A DNA stretch of 14,792 nt, taken from assembly GCA_036517235.1 (NCBI GenBank), contig DATDXL010000005.1:1-14792 (forward strand), read 5' to 3'. A model generated the notes under the pieces. It did no database searches and had not been told where the DNA came from. It saw nothing but the letters and a program-made list of their open reading frames with translations. Below, piece by piece: positions 7,180 to 13,074 of this stretch. Source of the stretch: 2-02-FULL-46-13 sp036517235. Lineage in GTDB: Bacteria > Patescibacteriota > Minisyncoccia > Phycocordibacterales > DSPV01. Each line of letters starts with the position of its first letter. Position 1 is the stretch's first letter. The translations under genes and the position numbers were made by a program.

Positions 7180-7436
7180 ACCCCAGTCTTCTCTGTAGCA
7201 TCCACAACCTGACTCTTTGAGATACCGTTCCCATTCTCCACAAAGGAATCGGCGTCCCGAACTCCTTCTTCTGCAAGCCGCAGAAGCGCTATCCGACCGA
7301 GCCGAAAGAGATATGCCAGAACAAAGAAGATCCCAGTGAGCACATACAGCCGTATCTTCCAGTTGTCCCCTATCCCGAGAAAACTAATCGCGATGAGCCA
7401 GAGCCCGAATCCTAATATCGTGTGAGGTCTAAACAT
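7176..7436 (-). CDS. Small membrane protein, 86 aa
   Basis: Two transmembrane helices are visible (roughly residues 8-23, ILGFGLWLIAISFLGIG, and 28-45, YVLTGIFFVLAYLF), followed by a soluble, acidic C-terminal tail. I do not recognise a family. The frame is open upstream to an ATG at 7496, but the 20 extra codons read through a strong terminator hairpin (7455-7484), so the ATG at 7436 (MFRPHTI) is the likely start. A -10-like TACTAT eight bases before it would give a leaderless or nearly leaderless message. It ends in an ATGA overlap with the DUF4015 gene, so the two probably work together at the membrane. Confidence 0.65.
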   Translation of the reverse strand: MFRPHTILGFGLWLIAISFLGIGDNWKIRLYVLTGIFFVLAYLFRLGRIALLRLAEEGVRDADSFVENGNGISKSQVVDATEKTGV

Positions 7437-7444
7437 GATGCTAT

Positions 7445-7450
7445 ATAGTA
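7445..7450 (-). promoter_or_regulatory. Candidate -10 of the membrane protein/DUF4015 unit
   Basis: TACTAT on the minus strand, eight bases from ATG 7436 and just past the upstream terminator's T run. Overlapping TATATA is also possible. No convincing -35 is present because the terminator stem occupies that place. Confidence 0.35.
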
Positions 7451-7454
7451 CCAA

Positions 7455-7484
7455 GAAAAATCCCCGCGTACTACCTGCGGGGAT
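7455..7484 (-). terminator. Rho-independent terminator of the 108-aa gene
   Basis: The arms 7460-7467 (ATCCCCGC) and 7477-7484 (GCGGGGAT) are a perfect 8-bp GC-rich stem with a nine-base loop. On the minus strand a T-rich tail (TTTTTC, partly in the stem) follows. It lies 9 bases past the stop at 7493. Confidence 0.75.
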
Positions 7485-7492
7485 CACGAGTT

Positions 7493-7819
7493 TCATCCCT
7501 CTCCACCCGATAGACCAAGCCGCCGGTGCAAGAGCTCTCCCAAACTAAGAGAGTAGGTATCCCGCAGGCGGTTGTCTCTGAGGGCCATGACAAAGGGGCC
7601 TGAGTGAGCCTCATCATGAGCTTTCAGAAAAGCTTCGATGATGGCTTTGAGAACTGCGTCCCGCTCGTCGCTCTCTTTTTCTTTAGCCAGAATAGCATTG
7701 CCGATGAATACGAGGGTCTCGACCCAGTCTGGCTCCGAACCGGGGGGTAAGCGTAAAGCGACCTCAATCGCCTCACGCCATTTCTTATCGGCACAAAAGC
7801 TTTTGATTTCGCTGTGCAT
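7493..7819 (-). CDS. Hypothetical soluble protein, 108 aa
   Basis: I do not recognise this protein. It is predicted all-helical and soluble: a helix around ADKKWREAIEVALRLP, a PGSEPDWVETLVFIGNAILAKEK segment, a second helix pair around residues 58-70, and a basic C-terminus (LLHRRLGL). The first half resembles a single TPR-like helical hairpin, but that is a weak impression. The start at ATG 7819 is well supported: GGAGAGA lies eight bases upstream and an extended -10 promoter sits 21 bases away. With a terminator just past its stop it forms its own transcript between rsmI and the membrane/DUF4015 pair. Confidence 0.75.
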   Translation of the reverse strand: MHSEIKSFCADKKWREAIEVALRLPPGSEPDWVETLVFIGNAILAKEKESDERDAVLKAIIEAFLKAHDEAHSGPFVMALRDNRLRDTYSLSLGELLHRRLGLSGGEG

Positions 7820-7840
7820 ATAGTTTCTCTCCTAATGAGG

Positions 7841-7869
7841 AGTATAGCACCGGTGAATCCTTTTTTCAC
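7841..7869 (-). promoter_or_regulatory. Extended -10 promoter of the 108-aa gene
   Basis: On the minus strand GTGAAA (7869-7864), 17 bases, then TGC-TATACT (-10 at 7846-7841). The TG extension and consensus-like -10 make it one of the best promoters in the window. It starts at the rsmI stop codon. The predicted leader is about 14 bases and contains the ribosome-binding site. Confidence 0.65.
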
Positions 7870-8573
7870 GCAGAAGACCCGACAACAATCACAAATTCCC
7901 CCCTCTGTTTATCTTTGTTTACGGTAAAATATTCCAATACCTCTGCGGAGCTTCCGAAAACTACCTGCTCAAAAGCTTTGGTCAACTCACGCGCAACAAC
8001 GACTCTGCGATCTGCATCTAAATATTCAGACAGCTTCCCTAATGTCTTCATAATACGGTGCGGCGACTCATAAAAAACCACAGTACGTTCTGCGTCCGCT
8101 ATTTCCTTAAAAAGCTTTTCTCTTCCTTTTTTGTGAGGTAGAAATCCTAAAAAAAGAAACTCGGAAGAGGGCAGCCCGGAAACAGAAAGTGCGGCTACAA
8201 CCGCGCTCGCCCCAGGTATCGCAATCACAGAAATCTCTGGTAGCGCCGTACGCACAGAAGATACCAGCATAGACCCGGGGTCAGAGATAGTGGGCGTGCC
8301 AGCGTCAGAGACTAACGCCGCATTTTTTCCGGACTCGAGAAGCCTTACGACATGAGCGATTCTCCCCTTCTCACTGCGCGCATTGAGGCTGAGGAGCGGA
8401 GTCTTCACATTGTAACGCCCCAAGAGTTTCATAGTCTGTCTCGTATCCTCACACAATATGACGTCGACAGAGGAGAGCGTCGCTATGGCGTGCAACGTAA
8501 TGTCCTCAAGGTTTCCTATCGGCGTTGCGACGATGTACAAAACCCCCTTTGCATTTCTCATCAAATCTTTCAT
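7866..8573 (-). CDS. rsmI: 16S rRNA (cytidine(1402)-2'-O)-methyltransferase RsmI
   Basis: A SAM-dependent methyltransferase of the tetrapyrrole-methylase fold that 2'-O-methylates C1402 in the 16S rRNA decoding centre. The family signatures are all present: LYIVATPIGNLEDITLHAI near the start, CEDTRQTMKLL (residues 41-51), AALVSDAGTPTISDPG (about 85-100), then PGASAVVAALSVSGLPSSEF and FLGFLPHKKGRE. FYESPHRI and the final RGEFVIVV are also typical. At 235 residues it is shorter than the roughly 285-residue E. coli protein and seems to lack the C-terminal extension. Its ATG overlaps the TGA of the HTH gene (ATGA, 8570-8573), so it depends on that gene's promoter and translation. Confidence 0.95.
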   Translation of the reverse strand: MKDLMRNAKGVLYIVATPIGNLEDITLHAIATLSSVDVILCEDTRQTMKLLGRYNVKTPLLSLNARSEKGRIAHVVRLLESGKNAALVSDAGTPTISDPGSMLVSSVRTALPEISVIAIPGASAVVAALSVSGLPSSEFLFLGFLPHKKGREKLFKEIADAERTVVFYESPHRIMKTLGKLSEYLDADRRVVVARELTKAFEQVVFGSSAEVLEYFTVNKDKQRGEFVIVVGSSA

Positions 8574-8854
8574 TCTAGTGTTCTCAAGAACTTCAGAACG
8601 TGCGAGGCACGAGGTGTAACTTTGTGCCGTATAGAAACACTGTCCGATCGTTTAAGTAAAAGGCCTGCTATGGCAAGACGACGAAGGTGATCCGCAGCAG
8701 TCTTGTAGTTCAAATGTAAATGGCTGGAGATTTCTTCCACCGAAAGCTCTGGTTCCCGATCTAAAAGCATAAGTATCTCGATACGGCGATGGTTAGAAAA
8801 ACCGCGCACTAATCTCTCTAACGTTTTGTAGTTATTTATCTTGCTCGTTGCCAT
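8570..8854 (-). CDS. ArsR-like winged-helix transcription regulator, 94 aa
   Basis: A minimal DNA-binding protein. Residues 12-80 form a winged helix-turn-helix: LVRGFSNHRRIEILMLLDREP (first helices), LSVEEISSHLHLNYKTAADHLRRLAIAGLL (HTH with recognition helix), then a beta wing (LLKRSDSVSIRHKVTP) and a C-terminal helix ending LKFLRTLE. No metal-binding Cys/His cluster or extra sensor domain is visible, so the signal is unknown. The gene is flanked by two near-identical 26-base sequences (8573-8598 and 8856-8881). The upstream copy abuts the start codon and contains the palindrome-like ATTCTTGAGAAC, a possible operator for self-regulation. It is coupled to rsmI by ATGA. Confidence 0.85.
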   Translation of the reverse strand: MATSKINNYKTLERLVRGFSNHRRIEILMLLDREPELSVEEISSHLHLNYKTAADHLRRLAIAGLLLKRSDSVSIRHKVTPRASHVLKFLRTLE

Positions 8855-8881
8855 GTTCTAATGTTCTCAAGAATATCAGAA
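8573..8881 (-). repeat. 26-base direct repeat flanking the HTH gene
   Basis: Copies at 8573-8598 and 8856-8881 match at 23 of 26 bases, 283 bases apart, almost exactly one HTH-gene length. The left copy encodes the HTH protein's last codons; the right copy read in the same frame gives ILIFLRTLE against VLKFLRTLE. Both contain the dyad GTTCT-N2-AGAAC (one base changed in the right copy). It is either the tail of a lost twin gene or a pair of operator sites. Confidence 0.7.
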
Positions 8882-8898
8882 TAGTCTCTTTGGCACAA
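8870..8898 (-). promoter_or_regulatory. Candidate promoter of the HTH-rsmI pair
   Basis: On the minus strand TTGTGC (8898-8893), 17 bases, then TATTCT (8875-8870). A second TATTCT occurs eight bases upstream. The -10 lies inside the repeated dyad, so a bound HTH protein could block it. Confidence 0.35.
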
Positions 8899-8929
8899 CC
8901 CGCAACACTGGAATGTACGGTAAGCACAA

Positions 8930-9685
8930 TCATCCAATGAATGAAACCATGTGCCGCACAACCGATTTCCAGTGATACGGAGCAGAGAACGAATGGTCGG
9001 CGCCTTTGATGAGAATAAATCTTTTCGGGCGATTCGCCAGTGTATAGAGCGCGTACGCTTCCATATCCCAAGGTATTACATCCTGTTCACCGTGGATGAT
9101 AAGCAGCGGCTTGTGATACTTCTTTATGGCGCGAGGTATATCAAGCTTAAAAAACTCATCATAGAACTTCTTGTTCAATCTCTCTCCGTTCACCCAATGC
9201 TTCGGGCGTCGGTAGACGATATGCCCCTTCTTCCAGAATTCATACATCTGATAATCGGTAAAATCGTATCGCGCGGCATTCGCCAGATCATGGACGGCGC
9301 CAGTGAGGATTACTTTATCAATGCGCCGGTCGCAGTGGGCATAGAGAGAAGCATCTATCGCCCCGGTTGAATGTCCGATGAGCACAAGTTTTTTGAATTT
9401 GTAGGTGTGAGAGAGAAAATCGATGGCCGAACGTATATCTTCCACCTCTCGGCTCATAAGCTTATCTTCGAACTTCCCCCCAGAGACAGGCGTGTGGCTG
9501 AAGTCAAAACGCAGCGTGAGATATCGCGGACCGAGGTCTCTGCCGATTTTCGTTGCCATATGCCCTCTACTCGTAGAAGGAAACCCGTGACAGAAAATCA
9601 CCGCGGTGTCGTACTGTTTCGGAATATGCACAAACCCGCACAACGTGAGTCCTCTCTTATTTTTAAATGAGATCTTTTTTATCAT
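8930..9685 (-). CDS. Alpha/beta hydrolase, 251 aa
   Basis: A single-domain alpha/beta hydrolase of the serine esterase/acyl-peptidase-like group, cytosolic. The oxyanion-hole motif is HGFPS (33-37), the nucleophile elbow is GHSTG with Ser106, the acid is probably Asp202 in HGEQDVIP, and the base is His231 in GADHSF. The cap region between about 130 and 185 is short. Length and order are normal for the family, so it should be active. The substrate cannot be read from the sequence. Its start overlaps the stop of the kinase gene as ATGA (9682-9685), placing it third in the murC operon. A 75-base gap then leads to the HTH gene. Confidence 0.85.
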   Translation of the reverse strand: MIKKISFKNKRGLTLCGFVHIPKQYDTAVIFCHGFPSTSRGHMATKIGRDLGPRYLTLRFDFSHTPVSGGKFEDKLMSREVEDIRSAIDFLSHTYKFKKLVLIGHSTGAIDASLYAHCDRRIDKVILTGAVHDLANAARYDFTDYQMYEFWKKGHIVYRRPKHWVNGERLNKKFYDEFFKLDIPRAIKKYHKPLLIIHGEQDVIPWDMEAYALYTLANRPKRFILIKGADHSFSAPYHWKSVVRHMVSFIG

Positions 9686-10632
9686 CTTTCGAGAAGTGAA
9701 AAGAAAGAATGTTCTGACATATCGAAGTTCTTGTACGACTGATACAGATCACGAACGATATACTCAAAATACTCTCGACTGGTAACACCTATAGCATACA
9801 TATAATAATCGACAAAGACATGGCTGAGAAATGCGAATTTTAGTGCCTTATATACTTGTCCGTACTCTGTATCAGTCAACGAGCGTTTCTGTATATAGGC
9901 TTTATACAGGTGTCTTGCTTTTTCTGCATCAAACGTGCCCTTGTGAAATGCAAAAAACATCATCGTCTTTCCTAGATCAAGCACAAAGGGACCTATGAAT
10001 GCGTTATCAAAATCAAGTACGCCAACCAGTCTTCCGTTGGAGAAGAGAGAATTCCTGGGACTCAAATCCACATGGATAGGTCCCTTGGGCAGACCCCGTC
10101 CAAGTTGGTTGTCGAGAAGATCTTCGATAACACGGGGTAACATTTCGAGATACGGCACCTTAGCCTGAGTAACTACCCCCACATAGTGGTCTCGCACAGA
10201 TTGTGGCAAATGGTAAAATTCAAATCGTTCGCCTTCCCATGAGAAACCGTCGCACCGAGAATGGTACGCGCCTAAGAATTGTCCAACCTGGAGAATCATC
10301 TCTCCGCTGACTTCGGTAACATGTTCACCTATGATGAAAGGGTAGAGAGTCGCAGGTCTTCCGCGTATATCGAAAATATAGCCCTTCTTCTCATCACCTA
10401 CCAACTGAGGCACAGGCAAATCCCTCAACCTGCTAAGTACCGCGACTTCAAATGCCACATGTTCTTTGTTTTTCCTCTGGTTTATCCTAAGACAGTAAAC
10501 GCCGGCACCTGTTTCAATCTTATAAATCGTATTTTGAAAACCTGATTTTAAAAGAGAGATATGTCTGATGCCTGAAAGCGGTAATGCTTTCGAAAGTTCT
10601 TCTTTATCCGGTAACACCGCAGGAGCATCCAT
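9682..10632 (-). CDS. APH/homoserine-kinase-II-like phosphotransferase, 316 aa
   Basis: A kinase-like small-molecule phosphotransferase of the aminoglycoside phosphotransferase superfamily, closest in look to the homoserine kinase type II/choline kinase group. The N-lobe has GFQNTIYKIET and YCLRIN. The catalytic loop is IHVDLSPRNSLF with His187, Asp189 and Asn194; the metal-binding DFD (207-209) follows in GVLDFDNAFIGPFVLDLGK. All key residues are present. The natural substrate is unknown; a sugar, amino acid or amino alcohol is likely, and antibiotic resistance should not be assumed. Its ATG directly follows the murC stop codon with no gap (TAA then ATG), and its end overlaps the hydrolase. 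That tight link to murC hints at a precursor or salvage role in envelope metabolism, which is inference. Confidence 0.85.
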   Translation of the reverse strand: MDAPAVLPDKEELSKALPLSGIRHISLLKSGFQNTIYKIETGAGVYCLRINQRKNKEHVAFEVAVLSRLRDLPVPQLVGDEKKGYIFDIRGRPATLYPFIIGEHVTEVSGEMILQVGQFLGAYHSRCDGFSWEGERFEFYHLPQSVRDHYVGVVTQAKVPYLEMLPRVIEDLLDNQLGRGLPKGPIHVDLSPRNSLFSNGRLVGVLDFDNAFIGPFVLDLGKTMMFFAFHKGTFDAEKARHLYKAYIQKRSLTDTEYGQVYKALKFAFLSHVFVDYYMYAIGVTSREYFEYIVRDLYQSYKNFDMSEHSFFSLLER

Positions 10633-11958
10633 TTATGTTCTCTGCATTAATACATCGGCAAGCTGGTAAATATCACCCGCACCCATGGTCACCACCACAT
10701 CGTTCTTGGTAAGACTTTTTTTAAGCTGCGCGGCAAGCTTGCGTATGTCGGCGGTATAGGAAACCTCTGGCTTCTGCAGTTTGCTCTTGCCAGAATGCTC
10801 TTGTATACGTTCGGCAAGAATCTTAGACGAAACCGAATAATCGCGGTGCTCCCGAGCGGCAAAAATAGGCGTGACGTATACCCTATCGGCGTTATCGAAC
10901 GACTGCGCGAAATGGGACAACAACGTCTTCGTTCGTGAATAGAGATGAGGTTGGAATATCACCGTGAGGCGGCTTTTGGGATACGCCTCGCGAAAACCGG
11001 CGATAGCAGCCTTCACCTTGTCCGGATTGTGGGCGTAATCGTCATAGACGATAGCGCCATTCTTGGTTTTCCCGATAAGATCGAACCGGCGCCAGGTGCC
11101 TTTAAATCCTGCCAGGGATGTTAGGGATTTTTTCGCATCGACACCGAGTACATGCGCTACCGCAAGCGCGGCGGCGGCATTCTCCTGATTGTGCGCACCC
11201 GGGATGGGCAATTTTATTTTCTTCTTTGCGAACTCCCGATAATCCACTATCTTGGCACGGCTTTCGGATAGTATGGAACGCACCAATGCATCACCGCGGT
11301 TCGCGATAACATAGCCGGTCGCAGGCACCTTCTTAATAAGTGCTCTGAACGCCGATTGGATATCCTCTACATCTTTGTAGTAGTCAAGGTGATCAAGGCC
11401 GATGTTAGTGATGACAAGCACGCTTGGTTCAAGCTCAAGGAACTGCCGGCGGTAGTCATCTGCCTCAACGACAAAGTATCGGCTTGTTCCGGCAACGAAA
11501 TTGCTCTGTGAACCCTTAAGCAAGCTTCCCACTACAACGGTCGGATCAAGCCCTCCATCGATAAGCACCCCCGCAGTCATAGCCGTGGTTGTCGTCTTCC
11601 CGTGCGTCCCGGCGATAGCTATCGTGTATTTGTCCTTAGAGAGAAGACCGAGCGCCTGCGAGTAAGAGAACATTGGAATCTCCAGTTTCTTTATTTTGTC
11701 CAAAAATTTAGGCTCGCGTTCAGAGAGCGCGCTGGAATACACGATGAGGCTGGCGTTCTTCGGGACACTAGAGATGCTCTGCCCGATAGAAACAGCGATG
11801 CCGAGCGCAGAGAGCTCCTTCGTGACCGGTGAGGGAGCGGTATCCTGCCCGCTGACCTCTTTTCCTTGCACCTTGAAAGCACGGGCAATGGCAGACACAC
11901 CAATGCCGCCTATACCAAGGAGGTGCACCGTTTCCGCCTTTTTTAAATCAAAAACCAT
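10633..11958 (-). CDS. murC: UDP-N-acetylmuramate--L-alanine ligase MurC
   Basis: An ATP-dependent cytosolic ligase that adds L-alanine to UDP-N-acetylmuramic acid, the first peptide step of peptidoglycan synthesis. From ATG 11958 it is 441 residues, the usual size. Visible are the nucleotide-sugar site VHLLGIGGIGVSAIA (11-25), the P-loop GTHGKTTTT (117-125), VVEADDYRR (163-171), ITNIGLDHLDYY (183-194), GAHNQENAAAAL (254-265), and WRRFDLIG with YDDYAHNP (289-312). The frame is open to 12033, but those 25 codons run through a 45-base palindrome and lack family similarity, so ATG 11958 is chosen. A TATACT lies six bases before it, which would make the mRNA leaderless. The kinase gene follows without a gap. 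Confidence 0.95.
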   Translation of the reverse strand: MVFDLKKAETVHLLGIGGIGVSAIARAFKVQGKEVSGQDTAPSPVTKELSALGIAVSIGQSISSVPKNASLIVYSSALSEREPKFLDKIKKLEIPMFSYSQALGLLSKDKYTIAIAGTHGKTTTTAMTAGVLIDGGLDPTVVVGSLLKGSQSNFVAGTSRYFVVEADDYRRQFLELEPSVLVITNIGLDHLDYYKDVEDIQSAFRALIKKVPATGYVIANRGDALVRSILSESRAKIVDYREFAKKKIKLPIPGAHNQENAAAALAVAHVLGVDAKKSLTSLAGFKGTWRRFDLIGKTKNGAIVYDDYAHNPDKVKAAIAGFREAYPKSRLTVIFQPHLYSRTKTLLSHFAQSFDNADRVYVTPIFAAREHRDYSVSSKILAERIQEHSGKSKLQKPEVSYTADIRKLAAQLKKSLTKNDVVVTMGAGDIYQLADVLMQRT

Positions 11959-11964
11959 GGGTTG

Positions 11965-11970
11965 AGTATA
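11965..11970 (-). promoter_or_regulatory. -10 box of the murC operon
   Basis: TATACT on the minus strand, six bases before ATG 11958, so transcription should start at or next to the start codon. The -35 region (TTTTTG-like) is weak and falls in the loop of the palindrome at 11967-12011. The -10 overlaps the end of that palindrome. Confidence 0.5.
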
Positions 11971-12011
11971 CCCTAGCACTAACTTCCCAAAAAAGTTAGT
12001 GCTAGGGTATA
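11967..12011. repeat. Perfect 19-bp inverted repeat over the murC promoter
   Basis: The arms 11967-11985 and 11993-12011 are exact reverse complements with a seven-base spacer (CCCAAAA). It starts and ends in TATACCC/GGGTATA, as does the palindrome at the ATPase promoter. On the minus strand no T run follows; the -10 of murC follows instead. Incoming transcripts from hicBA would fold here. Confidence 0.85.
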
Positions 12012-12223
12012 GCCAAAATGAGTCTTGAATCAACCAAGAAAGATCTCTTGTCCCTTTCTATCAGCTAGAAGCTATAAAGGTTCCTCGGGGTTGGAAATTT
12101 GTTCGCGTCGCACCACTACGAGTACTTCCTATCTCTACCTCGCTTCCCTCGAAGAGCTTTAGGTCGCTCGTTCGGGAGAGAAAGAAGAAGATACTTCTCT
12201 CTGTAAATGCCGACTGTATTTTA
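12012..12223. other. Non-coding gap between hicA and murC
   Basis: I find no gene I can support here. On the plus strand a frame without an ATG stays open for about 55 codons and ends near 12226, but it is Ser/Arg/Pro-rich and likely spurious. Small hairpins are visible: AGCT-AGA-AGCT at 12063-12073, CTTC-CCTC-GAAG at 12143-12154, and GAGC/GCTC at 12154-12169. The more GC-rich middle suggests an inserted repeat or a structured RNA. Confidence 0.35.
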
Positions 12224-12442
12224 TCATGATGTATAATTTGTTACACTATCAATATCTTTCAAAATCTTCTTAATTATTTTGGGATGAAGCGGTTTATTGC
12301 CATGATTGGAAATAGTAAGACGAATGCCCGCCGAATGGTAGAAAATCATATGCGAACCTCTTTGGCGAGACAACTCAAAACCTGCCTGTTTCGCCAGCAA
12401 AACTAATTCCTTGGCAGTAAGCGGTTTTTGTCTAGGCGACAT
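12224..12442 (-). CDS. hicA: HicA-type mRNA interferase toxin, 72 aa
   Basis: A small double-stranded-RNA-binding-fold toxin that cleaves mRNA when free of its antitoxin. Signatures are the N-terminal LTAKELVLLAKQAGFELSRQ helix region, RGSHMIFYH with the catalytic His31, and the C-terminal NHGNKPLHPKIIKKILKDI. Length and motifs are typical, so it should be active. Its ATG lies inside the end of hicB (11-base overlap, 12432-12442) and has no Shine-Dalgarno site, so toxin translation is coupled to the antitoxin's. The order antitoxin-toxin differs from E. coli hicAB but is common elsewhere. Confidence 0.92.
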   Translation of the reverse strand: MSPRQKPLTAKELVLLAKQAGFELSRQRGSHMIFYHSAGIRLTISNHGNKPLHPKIIKKILKDIDSVTNYTS

Positions 12443-12698
12443 TACGCGAAGGTAAGGCGAAAGAAAGAGTGGTTAAGGAGACATTGTTTTCATCAAAATC
12501 TTTAATCTTCAAATCACCCCGAAAAGCTCTATCTTCAAGATGGAGCTCAATAACTTCTTTTATATTTTCTATTGCCTCTTCGTAACTCTTACCTTCCGTA
12601 TAACAACCTTGAAGTTCGCGGCATTCTGCTACATAGCCATTTTTATCCTTATCTACTACAATAGAAAATGTTAAATTCTTTGAAAGCATTTTTTTCAT
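12432..12698 (-). CDS. hicB: HicB-type antitoxin, 88 aa
   Basis: Neutralises HicA through a degenerate RNase-H-like fold. Typical family text is visible: FSIVVDKDKNGYVAECRELQGCYTEGKSYEEAIENIKEVIELHLED is the whole conserved core in three adjoining blocks (residues 11-20, 21-37 and 38-56). The protein ends soon after and has no HTH or ribbon-helix-helix domain, so unlike long HicB proteins it probably cannot repress its own promoter directly. The start may be ATG 12698 or the next Met at 12689. A good promoter ends nine bases before the first ATG. Codons are more AT-rich than in the neighbours, which fits acquisition by transfer. Confidence 0.9.
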   Translation of the reverse strand: MKKMLSKNLTFSIVVDKDKNGYVAECRELQGCYTEGKSYEEAIENIKEVIELHLEDRAFRGDLKIKDFDENNVSLTTLSFALPSRNVA

Positions 12699-12707
12699 AA
12701 CATCATT

Positions 12708-12736
12708 AATATACCATAATCCTCAAAATTATCCAA
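12708..12736 (-). promoter_or_regulatory. Promoter of hicBA
   Basis: On the minus strand TTGGAT (12736-12731), exactly 17 bases, then TATATT (12713-12708). Transcription would start two or three bases before ATG 12698, so the mRNA is nearly leaderless and no Shine-Dalgarno site is present. Confidence 0.7.
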
Positions 12737-12845
12737 TCACTTCATCACATAAATAATGCTCTATTTATTTCCCGCCCACTTCTGCCACCCTCCGATCATC
12801 TTACCGATTTCGTCAAACTCCCATAGTTCCGTCAGTGGAGGAAGC

Positions 12846-12881
12846 AAAAACAACACTGCACCCGATGAGGAAAAGCAGTGT
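12846..12881 (-). terminator. Probable rho-independent terminator (murD side)
   Basis: The arms 12853-12859 and 12875-12881 (ACACTGC and GCAGTGT) form a 7-bp stem with a 15-base loop. On the minus strand TGTTTTT follows. It would stop murD read-through, or the candidate small RNA, before the hicBA promoter. Confidence 0.55.
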
Positions 12882-12894
12882 CGAGGTGGTTATC

Positions 12895-12909
12895 GAGAGA
12901 GAGAGAGAG
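12895..12909. repeat. GA dinucleotide microsatellite
   Basis: Seven GA units plus a G. On the transcribed (minus) strand it is a CU tract. Such tracts can change length by slippage. Confidence 0.9.
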
Positions 12910-12922
12910 TTTGAAATCGACA

Positions 12923-12951
12923 TGTATATTTAAAAAGTACCCAAAAACCAA
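12923..12951 (-). promoter_or_regulatory. Candidate promoter of the small RNA
   Basis: On the minus strand TTGGTT (12951-12946), exactly 17 bases, then TATACA (12928-12923). It points at the CU tract and the terminator at 12846-12881. The ATG overlapping the -10 would not be in the transcript. Confidence 0.4.
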
Positions 12952-13074
12952 CGTGAGTATGGTTTAATGATAACACTATTCTTTTCAACGGTGAAATACC
13001 ATGAAAACCCTGTAATAGCGCGTATTTTACCAAACCAATGGCTCTGGCATCTGGCAAGGAGTGAAGCTTACCCC

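Larger units (their letters stand above)
12845..12916 (-). ncRNA. Candidate small RNA with a CU-repeat
   Basis: A promoter-like pair at 12923-12951 would start a transcript near 12916, and the hairpin at 12846-12881 would end it near 12845, giving about 72 nt. The RNA would hold an unpaired (CU)7-type tract able to pair with GAGAG-type ribosome-binding sites, followed by a terminator: the plan of many base-pairing sRNAs. There is no similarity evidence, so this is a hypothesis. Confidence 0.25.

Noticed and set aside
8951..9370. 139-codon plus-strand frame opposite the hydrolase
   Set aside because: The hydrolase has an intact catalytic triad and coupling to its neighbour, so this opposite frame is a shadow.
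11959..12033. N-terminal extension of MurC to 12033
   Set aside because: These 25 codons run through the 45-base palindrome and the -10 box and precede a normal MurC start, so they are not coding.
12813..12923. 36-codon minus-strand frame with a hydrophobic stretch and an LIGC lipobox-like motif
   Set aside because: Its start overlaps the -10 of the candidate promoter, its Ser/Leu run is just the CU repeat, and the terminator lies inside it.
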